A DNA stretch of 64,000 nucleotides from Microcella humidisoli (GTDB taxonomy: Bacteria; Actinomycetota; Actinomycetes; Actinomycetales; Microbacteriaceae). The stretch covers positions 1,116,001-1,180,000 of the forward strand of contig NZ_CP101497.1 of NCBI RefSeq assembly GCF_024362325.1, read 5' to 3'. The notes beneath the pieces were generated by a model. That model made no database searches and was not told the origin of the DNA. It saw only the letters and a list, made by a program, of their open reading frames with translations. Position numbers and translations under genes: made by a program. Each line of letters starts with the position of its first letter. Positions within the stretch are counted from its first letter, which is position 1. Shown piece after piece: positions 17,101 to 25,224 of this stretch.

Positions 17101-18080
17101 GCTTCACCTTCACCGACGACGACATCTGCGAGCCGCCGACGCTGCCCATCACCGACGCGTCGATCGGCTTCATCGCCCCGACGTGCGACCTCGGTCAGCA
17201 GCTCGACCCGACGAAGTTCGTGGTGGCGGATGCCGCGCTTGCGCGCTACGCCCCCGAGCTCTCCTCGCTCACGGGCCCGACCTACTCGGTGGTCTTCGTG
17301 ACGATCGATGAGGACGCCCGGTTCTTCGACTCCTCGACCCCGGTGCCCGGGCGCACGGTCTCGAACAACGGCACCGTGCTCACCTTCACGGGCACGCTGC
17401 TGGGTCCTGACCGCAGCGAGGCGTGCGTGACGACGATCGAGCTGAAGGACCCGGTCTCGTACGTCGACAGCTGCCTGCTCGGGGCGAGCTTCACGATCAC
17501 GCGCGTCGAGGGAATCGTCTACACGGTCGTGATCAACGACGACGAGCCCTTCGAGGTGGTCTGGAACGACGGCGAGACGACGCGCACCTACGACGTCAAT
17601 GAGGGGGACAGCGTCAACGTCATGCCCGCGCCGGCGAGTGATCGCTACACGATCTCGCCCGACCCGGCACCGTTCGAGCGCACCTTCACGGTGTACGAGG
17701 ACGACTGCCTGCCGACCCTGCCGCTCACCGAGGGCAGCGCCGAGTTCACCCCCGCGAGCTGCCTCGACATGACCAACCGCGTCTCGCTCGAGAGCGTCGA
17801 GGGCGTGCAGTGGTGGATCAACGGAACCGCCGTGACCGCGGGCACGAAGCCGGTCGAGGTCGGTGAGGTCGTCGTGACGGCCACCCCGCTCCCCGGCTAC
17901 GGCTTCCCGGCCGAGGCGCAGACGCTGTGGGAGTTCACCGCCGTCGAGCTCGACGACGAGTGCCTGCCGACCCTTGCCCTCACGGGTGCGACGAGCACGC
18001 TCGCCGGGCTCGGTGCGGCATCGCTGCTGCTCGTGCTGGTGGGCTTCGGCGTCATGGTCGCCCGCCGCCAGCGGGCCTGA
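14142..18080 (+). CDS. Large secreted surface protein with LALTG sorting signal (paralogue B)
   Basis: A 1312-residue protein with a signal peptide (RRRARRALVRSRV basic region, hydrophobic to about residue 43) and a C-terminal anchor LALTG at 1278-1282 followed by a membrane stretch and RRQRA. Between them is a long beta-rich, cysteine-containing region. About 80-residue modules recur at roughly 270-354, 692-770, 914-996 and 1195-1274, each with an early Cys, a GV/I-x-W core, a pGT turn and a closing acidic-Cys. A module near 780-907 is shared with paralogue A (TASQC, LWPGA, GWPGWAFVDGEW). Likely a sortase-anchored stalk or adhesin; no ligand can be inferred. Confidence 0.85.
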   Translation: MLRKEQRRRARRALVRSRVIAAGTAVLLALGAVVGGAAAATASGGSTNTNNEAYWQQLPGEICVKPSFSTEDSAATPYTLPSIAADRTYSKVIVKAGSSGRSVVQENAVFTTDKSGGTLTAGDTFVHPEKGSISHVIYCTVPTVPAASTDVDCTTIEFLVGRALNGSDHINVDIVYNGKRGQINVEINEVQTANGDPASTSGLYALYKFDAIGLPNVKVPISAADAAAGRIVFAYSTYLTGQWTIEWIQFNSTFFNKERVSANFVVCGDLPTDELVTPTARMVDLGCDTAGSYTLDRVEGIRWYIGDTEVQPGTYTVDTASTVTVRAVAIAPDYGIEPGAQSEWTFTFTEPDDCVLPCLPSSAVSYTYYNLSNASMANPANSGLITVAAREGFSTELCNDFWVVAAAWNYSSSTSIWPQTLRSTDPAGDHPQGYIGSVGTYFFHAPVACGQGDVYASFTGMPYVGPELYGPSNPFSETFLHNMGFTGPNPTYLNTAPGCNVVNPIAPTANPIVECGTVGSIDIDDVANPYVGYTVYRGAAQNGSVAGLEPVNLQDATEGVFTVVATPLGGYIFPNGTVRQWQFDLGERYECPVDVDLRLTYMEECAPDSTYSFRVRNAESFSVPYTYTVSGNPALNGSGVAAPGDSFFDLTVPRTNPAQSYTVTLHWGDGSTIIAESTTKASGRDKVCALAVQPVTDIACATDGSYTVPSVAGVVWSIGGQTVQPGTYSVDTAGTIVLRATAASGYVLYEGGQLSSTRDFSLTFTEPADCAEPEFDGRTSTASQCDNDTPWINYSVVVNDPDGQLTGTTASITFVHPTDATKNHTIVLGEVTAGEALQGRVLWPGASVDPITNEPTGWPGWAFVDGEWVETADDVNFRWTRALTEVTLSVNPEMQIAIAYPPASEECVAGPVELEPVATKSTCLDGGSASYTLPAIAGVTWFVNGQERAAGTVPVLAAGTVDITFAIDADAEGGPYALKPGAAESFSFTFTDDDICEPPTLPITDASIGFIAPTCDLGQQLDPTKFVVADAALARYAPELSSLTGPTYSVVFVTIDEDARFFDSSTPVPGRTVSNNGTVLTFTGTLLGPDRSEACVTTIELKDPVSYVDSCLLGASFTITRVEGIVYTVVINDDEPFEVVWNDGETTRTYDVNEGDSVNVMPAPASDRYTISPDPAPFERTFTVYEDDCLPTLPLTEGSAEFTPASCLDMTNRVSLESVEGVQWWINGTAVTAGTKPVEVGEVVVTATPLPGYGFPAEAQTLWEFTAVELDDECLPTLALTGATSTLAGLGAASLLLVLVGFGVMVARRQRA

Positions 18081-18109
18081 CCCCCGCGCCTCACGGCGCG
18101 CATCCGAAC

Positions 18110-18148
18110 CAGTGCACCGGGCCGACCCGAAAGCGGCCCGGTGCACTG
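18110..18148 (+). terminator. Strong hairpin terminator after surface protein B
   Basis: A perfect 15-bp stem (18110-18124 with 18134-18148) closes the loop ACCCGAAAG. The inner stem CCGGGCCG and the loop are nearly the same as in the terminator at 13871-13911. Confidence 0.8.
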
Positions 18149-18186
18149 CTCTGCTCGCGCCCAGGTCGGCGCGCAACGATGACGGC

Positions 18187-18594
18187 ATGATCAGCACCGG
18201 ACTCGCCCGACAACTGCGCGACTCGGGCCTGCGCTGGAAGCCCGCCTCGGGCGACCGATTCCAGATCGACCGCCACGAGTTCGACGCCGAGGTCTTCACG
18301 GTGAGCGAGCTCACGATCGAGGCCCACGAGTACCCGACCGGCACCGCGCTCGGCTTCAACGGCACGACCGAGTGGGCGCTCGATTCGGTCGAGGTCGACG
18401 ACACGCTGTGGCTGCCGCGCGAAGACCAGTTGCGCGACCTGCTGCGCGCGGCGTTCCGCGCCCTCGAGCGCACCGACGATGGCTACCGGGTGACGATCGG
18501 CATCGACCAGGCCGAGCGCGCCTTCGAGAGCGTCTCGGCCCCCGAGGCCTACGGCTTGGCGCTGCTCGCGCTGCTGGAGCGCGCGACCGTCTGA
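18187..18594 (+). CDS. Conserved actinobacterial hypothetical protein (often annotated CpaE-like)
   Basis: A 135-residue soluble protein starting MISTGLARQLRDSGLRWKPASGDRF with an internal GFNGTTEWALDSVEVDDTLWLPREDQLRDLL. I recognise the family as a widespread actinobacterial protein sometimes labelled pilus assembly protein CpaE, but it has no P-loop and no sequence support for that role. Its last 46 bases overlap the 3' end of hemA on the opposite strand. Function unknown. Confidence 0.7.
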   Translation: MISTGLARQLRDSGLRWKPASGDRFQIDRHEFDAEVFTVSELTIEAHEYPTGTALGFNGTTEWALDSVEVDDTLWLPREDQLRDLLRAAFRALERTDDGYRVTIGIDQAERAFESVSAPEAYGLALLALLERATV

Positions 18595-19820
18595 GCGTCC
18601 CCCTCGGCCGGCATCGCAACGACCTCGAGACCGTAGAGCGTTCGCACGGCGTCGAGCACCTGGTCGCCGCGGCCCGCGGCGGCGTGCCGTCGGGCGAGCG
18701 TCGAGGGAGTGTGCAGCAGCACGCTCGTGAGGTGCCGCAGCGCCTCCTCGACCCGCCCGTCGTCGCCGCGAGCGCGGGCGCGGTCGATCTCGGCCTGCAC
18801 GACGCCGAGCACGTGCTCGCGCAGCGCGACGACGGCGGGTTCGACGGATGCCGCGGTGACGTAGGAGTGCGCCGCAGCGTCGACGACGGCCCGCGCATCC
18901 TCTTCGGCCGACCAGTGCACGAGCGGAGCGTGCAGGCGGATCGTCTCGAGGTCGAGCAGGGCGATGCCCTCGAGGGCGCCGACGGCCGGGTCGACGTTGC
19001 GCGGCAGGCCGAGGTCGACGACGAGCGCGCGAGTGCCAGCGGGCACGTCGTCGACGCCGATGCTCAAGCGCGTCGTGCAGGTGATGACGACCGCCGCCCG
19101 CGCGAGGGCGGACGAGAGGTCGTTCGTGGCGGTCACCCCCTGCCGCTTCGCGAACAGCTGGGCGCGGCCCGTGGGGGAGTAGACGGTGATGCGCTGCGCC
19201 CCGCGTTCACGCAACGAGGCGGCCGTCGTCGTGGCGTAGCGACCGGTGCCGATGAGCAGCACCTCGGTCGACGCCCAGTCGGTCAAGCGGCTGCCGACGA
19301 GGTCGAGCGCCAGTCGGGCGAGCGAGCGGCCGGTGCGACTCGCATCGCCCTGGGCTCGGGCGGCACGCGCCGTGCGGATCGCCTCCTGCAGGACATGGTC
19401 GAGGCGACCCGAGCTCGTGCCGGTCGCCCGCGCGTGGGCGGCAGCTCGGCGCACCTGGCCGGCGATCTCCTCTTCGCCCACCGCGACCGAATCGAGGCCC
19501 GCGCAGACGGAGAACAGGTGGTGCACGGCCGCGGCGTCGTCGAGCACCTCGGCACTCGTCGTCAGGCCGCGGGCTTCGTCGCCGCCGAGCGCGGCGAGAG
19601 CGCGCTCGAAACCCTGGCGGGCGACGGCGTGCGCGCTGATCGCGGGTGCGTCGACGTCGAGGTAGAGCTCGACGCGATTGCAGGTCGACACGGCGACGGC
19701 GCCGCGCACGGCCTCGCTGCCCGCAGCGACTGTCTCGGCGAGGAGGCCCGCGTCGACGGAGAGCCGTTCGAGGATCTCGAACGGCGTGTTCCGATGGTTC
19801 GCAGTGACGCACAGCAGCAC
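18549..19820 (-). CDS. hemA: Glutamyl-tRNA reductase
   Basis: 423 residues. The first committed enzyme of C5 heme synthesis reduces glutamyl-tRNA(Glu) to glutamate-1-semialdehyde with NADPH. The N-terminal domain has TANHRNTPFEILERLS and the catalytic Cys47 in STCNR; a Rossmann domain begins LLIGTGRYATTTAASL, and a helical dimerisation tail follows. The nucleotide motif is GTGRYA, unlike the more usual GAGxM. The GTG start at 19820 has TACACT 8 bases upstream. It is divergent from the hemE operon. Confidence 0.92.
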   Translation of the reverse strand: MLLCVTANHRNTPFEILERLSVDAGLLAETVAAGSEAVRGAVAVSTCNRVELYLDVDAPAISAHAVARQGFERALAALGGDEARGLTTSAEVLDDAAAVHHLFSVCAGLDSVAVGEEEIAGQVRRAAAHARATGTSSGRLDHVLQEAIRTARAARAQGDASRTGRSLARLALDLVGSRLTDWASTEVLLIGTGRYATTTAASLRERGAQRITVYSPTGRAQLFAKRQGVTATNDLSSALARAAVVITCTTRLSIGVDDVPAGTRALVVDLGLPRNVDPAVGALEGIALLDLETIRLHAPLVHWSAEEDARAVVDAAAHSYVTAASVEPAVVALREHVLGVVQAEIDRARARGDDGRVEEALRHLTSVLLHTPSTLARRHAAAGRGDQVLDAVRTLYGLEVVAMPAEGDAQTVARSSSASSAKP

Positions 19821-19945
19821 GAGGCACCAGTGTAGGCGCGCGGCCGACGCGGATCCTGGACAACCCCCGGGGGGTACAGATGAGCCGGATTCGACCTGTG
19901 TCCCGGCCGGGAGTCCTCTCCAGGAGGCCGCCCTATTCTGTGGGG

Positions 19946-21028
19946 GTGACCTTGCCCCCCGCGCATCCCCTCGTCGATGGCCGCACCGCGCAATCCCACC
20001 TCGTGCGGGCCCTGCGCGGCGATCGGCCCGAACGGCCGCCGGTGTGGTTCATGCGGCAGGCCGGGCGCTCGCTGCCCGAGTACCGCGCGCTGCGCGCGGG
20101 CGGCGACATGCTGCAGGCGTGCCTGACGCCCGAGCTCGCGAGCGAGATCACGCTGCAGCCCGTGCGTCGCCACGGCGTGGACGCGGGCATCTTCTTCAGC
20201 GACATCGTCGTGCCCGTGCTGCTCGCCGGCCTGCCGATCCGCATTGAGCCGGGTCGCGGGCCCGTGCTCGACGAGCCCATCCGCACCGCCTCGGACGTGC
20301 TGCGGCTGCGCCCGCTCGACCCGGCCGCGCTCGAGCCCATCCGTGAGGCCGTGGCCATGACCGTGGCCGAGCTCGGCTCGACGCCGCTCATCGGCTTCGG
20401 CGGCGCCCCCTTCACGCTCGCCGCCTACCTCGTCGAGGGCGGGCCGTCGAAAGACCAGCAGCGCGCGCGAGCCATGATGCACGCCGACCCGCGCTCGTGG
20501 GCGGTACTGCTCAACTGGTGCGCCGACGTCACGGGCCAGTTCGTGCGCGCGCAGGTCGAGGCAGGGGCCTCGGCCGCGCAGCTCTTCGACTCGTGGGTGG
20601 GCTCGCTCTCGGCCGTCGACTACCAGCGCCGAGTTGCCCCTCACACCAAGCGGGCGCTCGACCACCTGCGCGGGCTCGAGGTGCCGCGCATCCACTTCGG
20701 GCTCGGCACCGACCGCATCCTGCCCCAGATCGCCGCTCTCGGCGTCGACGCCGTCGGCATCGACTGGCGCATCCCGCTCGACGAGGCGAGCGCGACGCTC
20801 GGCGACGCGCTGCCGCTGCAGGGCAACATCGACCCCGCGCTGCTGACCGCACCCTGGCCCGTGCTCGGCGCGCACGTCGACGACGTGCTGCGGCGCGGTC
20901 GGCGCGCGCCCGCCCACATCGTCAACCTCGGCCACGGCGTGCCGCCTGAGACCGACCCCGACGTGCTCACGCGGCTCGTGCAGTACATCCACGCGGGCGA
21001 GACGACCCCGACGAGGACCGACTGGTGA
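19946..21028 (+). CDS. hemE: Uroporphyrinogen decarboxylase
   Basis: 360 residues from the GTG at 19946. It decarboxylates the four acetates of uroporphyrinogen III to give coproporphyrinogen III. Family motifs seen: PPVWFMRQAGRSLPEYRALR near the N-terminus, FFSDIVVP, IGFGGAPFTLAAYLVEGG, and GHGVPPETDPDVL near the end. TATTCT ends 5 bases before the GTG, so the operon mRNA is probably leaderless; an in-frame upstream ATG at 19880 would add 22 residues unlike the family. It is the first gene of a tightly overlapping heme operon. Confidence 0.93.
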   Translation: MTLPPAHPLVDGRTAQSHLVRALRGDRPERPPVWFMRQAGRSLPEYRALRAGGDMLQACLTPELASEITLQPVRRHGVDAGIFFSDIVVPVLLAGLPIRIEPGRGPVLDEPIRTASDVLRLRPLDPAALEPIREAVAMTVAELGSTPLIGFGGAPFTLAAYLVEGGPSKDQQRARAMMHADPRSWAVLLNWCADVTGQFVRAQVEAGASAAQLFDSWVGSLSAVDYQRRVAPHTKRALDHLRGLEVPRIHFGLGTDRILPQIAALGVDAVGIDWRIPLDEASATLGDALPLQGNIDPALLTAPWPVLGAHVDDVLRRGRRAPAHIVNLGHGVPPETDPDVLTRLVQYIHAGETTPTRTDW

Positions 21029-22362
21029 CGACGCCCGACCCCGCTGAGAGACCGCCAGCGGAGACCCTCGTCGTGGGCGCGGGCATCGCAGGGCTCGTGC
21101 TCGCCCGCGAGCTCGTGCTGCAGGGCCGACAGGTGCGCGTGCTCGAGGCCTCCGACCGCGCGGGCGGGCAGGTCGCGAGCGTCGAGCTCGACGGCCTGCG
21201 CCTCGACGCCGGCGCCGAGGCCTTCGCGACCCGCGGCGGCACCGTGCGCGAGTACCTCGAGCGCCTCGGCCTCGCCGACCGCATCATCGCCCCGCGCGAC
21301 GCCCCCGCGTGGCTGCACGCCGCCGAGGGGCAGACCGTGCCGCTGCCCGCCGTGAGCCTGCTCGGCATTCCGGCCGCGCCGCTCGCCGACGATGTGGTCG
21401 CGGTGGTCGGTCGCCGCGGCGCCTGGCGCGGCCTGCTGGATGCCCTCCTCCCCGGCCCCGTCGGCTCGCGCCTGCCCACCGTGGGTGCGCTCGTGCGGCG
21501 GCGCATGGGCGACGCCATTCTTGAGAAGCTCGTGGCCCCGGTCGTCGAGGGCATCCATTCGACGCACCCCGACGACCTGCCCGTCACGGCCGTGCCCGGG
21601 CTCGTGCACAACCTGCTGCGCGAGAACTCGCTCGGCCGCGCCGTCGCCCGCATGCGGATCGACGCCCCGGCGGGGTCGCTCGTCGCGAGCCTCGAGGGCG
21701 GCATGGCGACGCTCGTCGACGCGCTGCTCGCCGAGCTCGACCGCTTCGGCGTGCCCGTCGAGTACGGTGTGCGCGTCGCCGAGGTGCACGCCGACCACGT
21801 GGTGCTCGCGAGCGAGCGCGACGACGCCGAGCCCGAGGTGCGGCACGGCCACGTCGTCGTCGCGGCCCCCGGGCTCGTCGACCCCGCCGACGGCTCGAGC
21901 GCCGTGCAGACGGCGACCCACCTCGCGCTGCTCGTGCTCGCGCCCGATCCGGCCCTCGCGGCCGCGCCACGCGGCACGGGCGTGCTCGTCGCGCGCGGCA
22001 CGAGCGTCGTCGCGCGCGCCCTCACGCACGTCACCGCCAAGTGGGCCACGGTGCGGGCCGCGGCCGACGGCCGCGAGGTCGTGCGGCTCAGCTACGAGCG
22101 GCCTCCGTCGCTCGAGCAGGCGCGGCTCGACGCGGAAGCGCTGCTCGGGGTGAGCATCCCGAGCGATCGTGTGCTCGCCGGCGAGGTCGTGACCTGGTTG
22201 CGCGCCGCGCGCATCGCCGTGACCGACGACGGCATCCCCATCGTGGGCGAGCAGGTGGCCGGAACGGGCCTCGCCGCTGTGATCGCCCACGCCCGCGCGA
22301 CCGCCGAGCGCCTGGGTGCGCCCGACGACGCTGATTCTCCGACGAAAGAGAGCACCCCGTGA
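21025..22362 (+). CDS. hemY: Coproporphyrinogen III oxidase, HemY type
   Basis: A 445-residue FAD protein with the dinucleotide-binding motif VVGAGIAGLVLARELV (residues about 13-28) and a C-terminal VTDDGIPIVGEQVAGTGLAAVI block. In actinobacteria this HemY (CgoX) oxidises coproporphyrinogen III to coproporphyrin III rather than acting on protoporphyrinogen, in agreement with the hemQ gene next to it. The GTG start overlaps the hemE stop by 4 bases (GTGA). Confidence 0.92.
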   Translation: MTTPDPAERPPAETLVVGAGIAGLVLARELVLQGRQVRVLEASDRAGGQVASVELDGLRLDAGAEAFATRGGTVREYLERLGLADRIIAPRDAPAWLHAAEGQTVPLPAVSLLGIPAAPLADDVVAVVGRRGAWRGLLDALLPGPVGSRLPTVGALVRRRMGDAILEKLVAPVVEGIHSTHPDDLPVTAVPGLVHNLLRENSLGRAVARMRIDAPAGSLVASLEGGMATLVDALLAELDRFGVPVEYGVRVAEVHADHVVLASERDDAEPEVRHGHVVVAAPGLVDPADGSSAVQTATHLALLVLAPDPALAAAPRGTGVLVARGTSVVARALTHVTAKWATVRAAADGREVVRLSYERPPSLEQARLDAEALLGVSIPSDRVLAGEVVTWLRAARIAVTDDGIPIVGEQVAGTGLAAVIAHARATAERLGAPDDADSPTKESTP

Positions 22363-23024
22363 GCGAGACCCTCGCCTACACCGTCTACGTCGTGCTGCGG
22401 CGCGACCCCCAGCGACGCGCCGCAGGCGGCGGCGTGCAGGAGGCCGTCGAGGCGGTCACCGCGCAGGGTGTCACCGTGCGCGGCATCTACGACGTGAGCG
22501 GGCTGCGCGCCGACGCCGACATCATGCTGTGGCTGCACGGCGAGACGGTCGACGGGCTGCAGGCGGCTGTGCGCACGCTTCGCCGCTCGCCGCTGCTGGA
22601 GGACACGCTGCCGACCTGGAACGCCATGGGCGTGCACGTGCAGGCCGAGTTCAGCCGCAGCCACGCGCCGGCCTTCATGCTCGGCAAGGAGCCGAAGGGC
22701 TGGCTGTGCGTCTACCCCTTCGTGCGCTCGTACGAGTGGTACCTGCTGCCGGAGGACGAGCGCCGCGAGATGCTCGCTGAGCACGGCCGCAAGGGCAGCG
22801 CCTTCACGGGCGTGCTCGCGAACACCGTGGCGAGCTTCGCGCTCGGCGACTACGAGTGGCTGCTGGGGCTCGAGAGCGATGACCCGCTCGAGCTCGTCGA
22901 CATGATGCGCGACCTGCGCTACACCGAGGCGCGCCGGCACGTGCGCGAGGAGGTGCCGTTCTTCACCGGTCGTCGACTCGACGACGCGGCGCTCGACGCC
23001 GAGATCTTGGAGGTGCTGGCATGA
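22359..23024 (+). CDS. hemQ: Coproheme decarboxylase (chlorite-dismutase family)
   Basis: A 221-residue member of the chlorite dismutase-like family; HemQ/ChdC converts Fe-coproporphyrin to heme b using hydrogen peroxide. The YPFVRSYEWYLLPEDERREML stretch (from residue about 119) is characteristic of actinobacterial HemQ and carries a candidate catalytic Tyr. A GTGA overlap with hemY and an ATGA overlap with hemH put it inside the operon. It marks the coproporphyrin-dependent branch. Confidence 0.93.
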   Translation: MSETLAYTVYVVLRRDPQRRAAGGGVQEAVEAVTAQGVTVRGIYDVSGLRADADIMLWLHGETVDGLQAAVRTLRRSPLLEDTLPTWNAMGVHVQAEFSRSHAPAFMLGKEPKGWLCVYPFVRSYEWYLLPEDERREMLAEHGRKGSAFTGVLANTVASFALGDYEWLLGLESDDPLELVDMMRDLRYTEARRHVREEVPFFTGRRLDDAALDAEILEVLA

Positions 23025-24238
23025 CACTGAATTCATTCGAACAGGCGAACGGGAACTACCCCCTGGCGGCGACGGATGCGGCGCTCGCCGAATCCGCGGG
23101 CGGCCACGTCACCGTCCCGGTCTCCTACGACGCCGTCATCCTCGCGGGCTTCGGCGGGCCGGAGGGGCAGGACGACGTCATCCCCTTCCTGCGCAACGTC
23201 ACGCGCGGGCGCGGCATCCCCGACGAGCGCCTCGAGGAGGTCGCCCACCACTACCGCCACTTCGGCGGTGTGAGCCCCATCAACCAGCAGAACCGCGAGC
23301 TGCAGGCGGCGCTGCAGGCCGAGGCCGACCGCCGCGGGCTCGGGATTCCGATCTACTGGGGCAACCGCAACTGGGATCCCTACCTGCCGGAGGCCCTGCA
23401 GCAGGCCTTCGACGACGGCCACCGCACGATCCTCGGCCTCGCGACGAGCGCCTATTCGAGCTTCTCGAGCTGCCGCCAGTACCGGGAGGACTTTGCGAAC
23501 GCTCTCGAGGCCACCGGACTCTGGGGCCAGGTGCGCATCGACAAGGTGGCGCAGTTCTTCGACGCGCCCGGTTTCGTCGCGCCCTTCGTCGCCGGGGTCG
23601 TGGATGCCCTCCGCACGCTTCTCGCTGACGGCGTCGACCTCACCGGGACGCGCGTGCTCTTCGCGACCCACAGCATCCCGACGACCGATGCCGAGCGCAG
23701 CGGGCCGCGCGACGTCGAGTGGGGCGAGGGCGGTGCCTACGCCGCGCAGCACCTCGCCGTGAGCGGGGTCATCATCCAGCGGGCGATCGCGACGCTGCGT
23801 GAAGAAGGGGCCGACGTGCCCGACGTCGAGTGGCAGCTCGTCTACCAGAGCCGCTCGGGCCCTCCGACGCAGCCATGGCTCGAGCCCGACATCAACGACG
23901 CGATCGCCGAGCACGCCGCCGCGGGTGCGACGACGATCGTCATGGTGCCCGTGGGCTTCGTGAGCGACCACATGGAGGTCATGTGGGATCTCGACACGGA
24001 GGCGATGGAGACGTGCGAGGAGCACGGCGTGCGCGGCCTGCGCGTGCCCACCCCGGGCGTCGACCCCGTCTACGTGAGCGGACTCATCGACCTCGTCGAG
24101 GAGCGCCTGCGCGGCACGGCACCTGCCGACCGCGTGCGCGAGACGACGCTCGGCCCCTGGTACGACGTGTGCCGCCCCGGCTGCTGCGAGAACGTGCGCG
24201 CCGGCTTCAAGCCCGCCATCTCGGGGCTCGAGCCGTGA
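23021..24238 (+). CDS. hemH: Coproporphyrin ferrochelatase
   Basis: A 405-residue ferrochelatase that inserts Fe2+ into coproporphyrin III. Motifs: ILAGFGGPEG, HYRHFGGVSPINQQNREL, SAYSSFSSCRQYRED and VPVGFVSDHMEVMWDLD. Cys151 plus the C-terminal trio Cys384, Cys388 and Cys389 (VCRPGCCENVR) are positioned as ligands of the [2Fe-2S] cluster known in actinobacterial ferrochelatases. It starts with an N-terminal extension of about 35 residues before the core. It overlaps both neighbours by 4 bases. Confidence 0.93.
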   Translation: MTLNSFEQANGNYPLAATDAALAESAGGHVTVPVSYDAVILAGFGGPEGQDDVIPFLRNVTRGRGIPDERLEEVAHHYRHFGGVSPINQQNRELQAALQAEADRRGLGIPIYWGNRNWDPYLPEALQQAFDDGHRTILGLATSAYSSFSSCRQYREDFANALEATGLWGQVRIDKVAQFFDAPGFVAPFVAGVVDALRTLLADGVDLTGTRVLFATHSIPTTDAERSGPRDVEWGEGGAYAAQHLAVSGVIIQRAIATLREEGADVPDVEWQLVYQSRSGPPTQPWLEPDINDAIAEHAAAGATTIVMVPVGFVSDHMEVMWDLDTEAMETCEEHGVRGLRVPTPGVDPVYVSGLIDLVEERLRGTAPADRVRETTLGPWYDVCRPGCCENVRAGFKPAISGLEP

Positions 24239-25224
24239 GCCCCAGTTCGTCATCAGACTCCGCCGCCCCGATCCGGCTCGGCACCCGCGGTTCCGCGCTC
24301 GCCCTCGCGCAATCGCAGCGCGTCGCCGACTCGATCGCGGCCCGCACCGGCAGCCCGGTCGAGCTCGTGACGATCTCGACGCTCGGCGATCGCTCGACCG
24401 CTCCGCTCGAGAGCCTCGGCGGCGCGGGCGTCTTCGTGACGGCCGTGCGCGAGGCCCTGCTCGCCGGGGAGTGCGACGTGGTCGTGCACTCGCTGAAAGA
24501 CCTGCCGACGGGCCCGCACCCCGAGCTGCGCATCTCGGCGATTCCCAAGCGGGCGGATGCGCGCGATGCGATCGTCGCGCGCGACGGCCTGACGCTCGAG
24601 CAGCTGCCGGCCGGCGCTCGCGTCGGCACCGGGTCGCCCCGGCGCCGCGCGCAGCTGCGGAGGCGGCGCGACGACCTCGAGGTCGTCGACCTGCGTGGCA
24701 ACGTCGACACGCGCATCGGCCGCGTGCTCGGCTCTGAACCAACCGGCGACCGCGAGGGCATCGAGGCCGACCTCGACGCCGTCGTGCTCGCGGTCGCGGG
24801 CCTCGAGCGCCTCGGGCGCGACGACGTCATCACCGAGCACCTCGGTATCGCGGGCTGGCCGACCGCGCCCGGGCAGGGCGCCCTCGCGGTCGAGACGCTC
24901 GCGAGCGTCTCCGGCCCGCTGCGCTCGGCCCTGCAGGGCATCGACCACGCCGCGACGCGCACGAGCGTCGAGGCCGAGCGCGCCGTCCTGCGCCTGCTCG
25001 AGGCCGGCTGCTCGGCCCCGCTCGGCGCCAACGCCTTCATCGACGGCGGCATGCTCTTCCTCGCCGCGCGCGTCTACTCCGACGCGGGCGAGCAGGTGTC
25101 GGCCGCCCACGCGCTCTACGTCGACGACACGCGCACGCCCGGCGAGGATGCCGCGAAGCGCGTCGTCGACGAGCTGCTCGAGCTGGGCGCCGCCGACCTC
25201 GCGCCGCTCGGCGGTGCGCGATGA
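24235..25224 (+). CDS. hemC: Hydroxymethylbilane synthase (porphobilinogen deaminase)
   Basis: 329 residues from a GTG that overlaps the hemH stop. It polymerises four porphobilinogens to hydroxymethylbilane. [15 protein letters not shown] opens the protein; [11 protein letters not shown] and [11 protein letters not shown] are conserved, and the dipyrromethane cofactor Cys259 is in [10 protein letters not shown]. Longer readings of the same frame extend back into hemH and are not supported by homology. Confidence 0.94.
   Translation: MSPSSSSDSAAPIRLGTRGSALALAQSQRVADSIAARTGSPVELVTISTLGDRSTAPLESLGGAGVFVTAVREALLAGECDVVVHSLKDLPTGPHPELRISAIPKRADARDAIVARDGLTLEQLPAGARVGTGSPRRRAQLRRRRDDLEVVDLRGNVDTRIGRVLGSEPTGDREGIEADLDAVVLAVAGLERLGRDDVITEHLGIAGWPTAPGQGALAVETLASVSGPLRSALQGIDHAATRTSVEAERAVLRLLEAGCSAPLGANAFIDGGMLFLAARVYSDAGEQVSAAHALYVDDTRTPGEDAAKRVVDELLELGAADLAPLGGAR

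Noticed and set aside
14067..18473. A minus-strand open frame of over 1400 codons opposite surface protein B
   Set aside because: The plus-strand frame has a signal peptide, sorting signal, repeats, promoter and terminator. The antisense product is rich in Arg, Val and Gly with no domain pattern, as expected for a shadow of a GC-rich gene.
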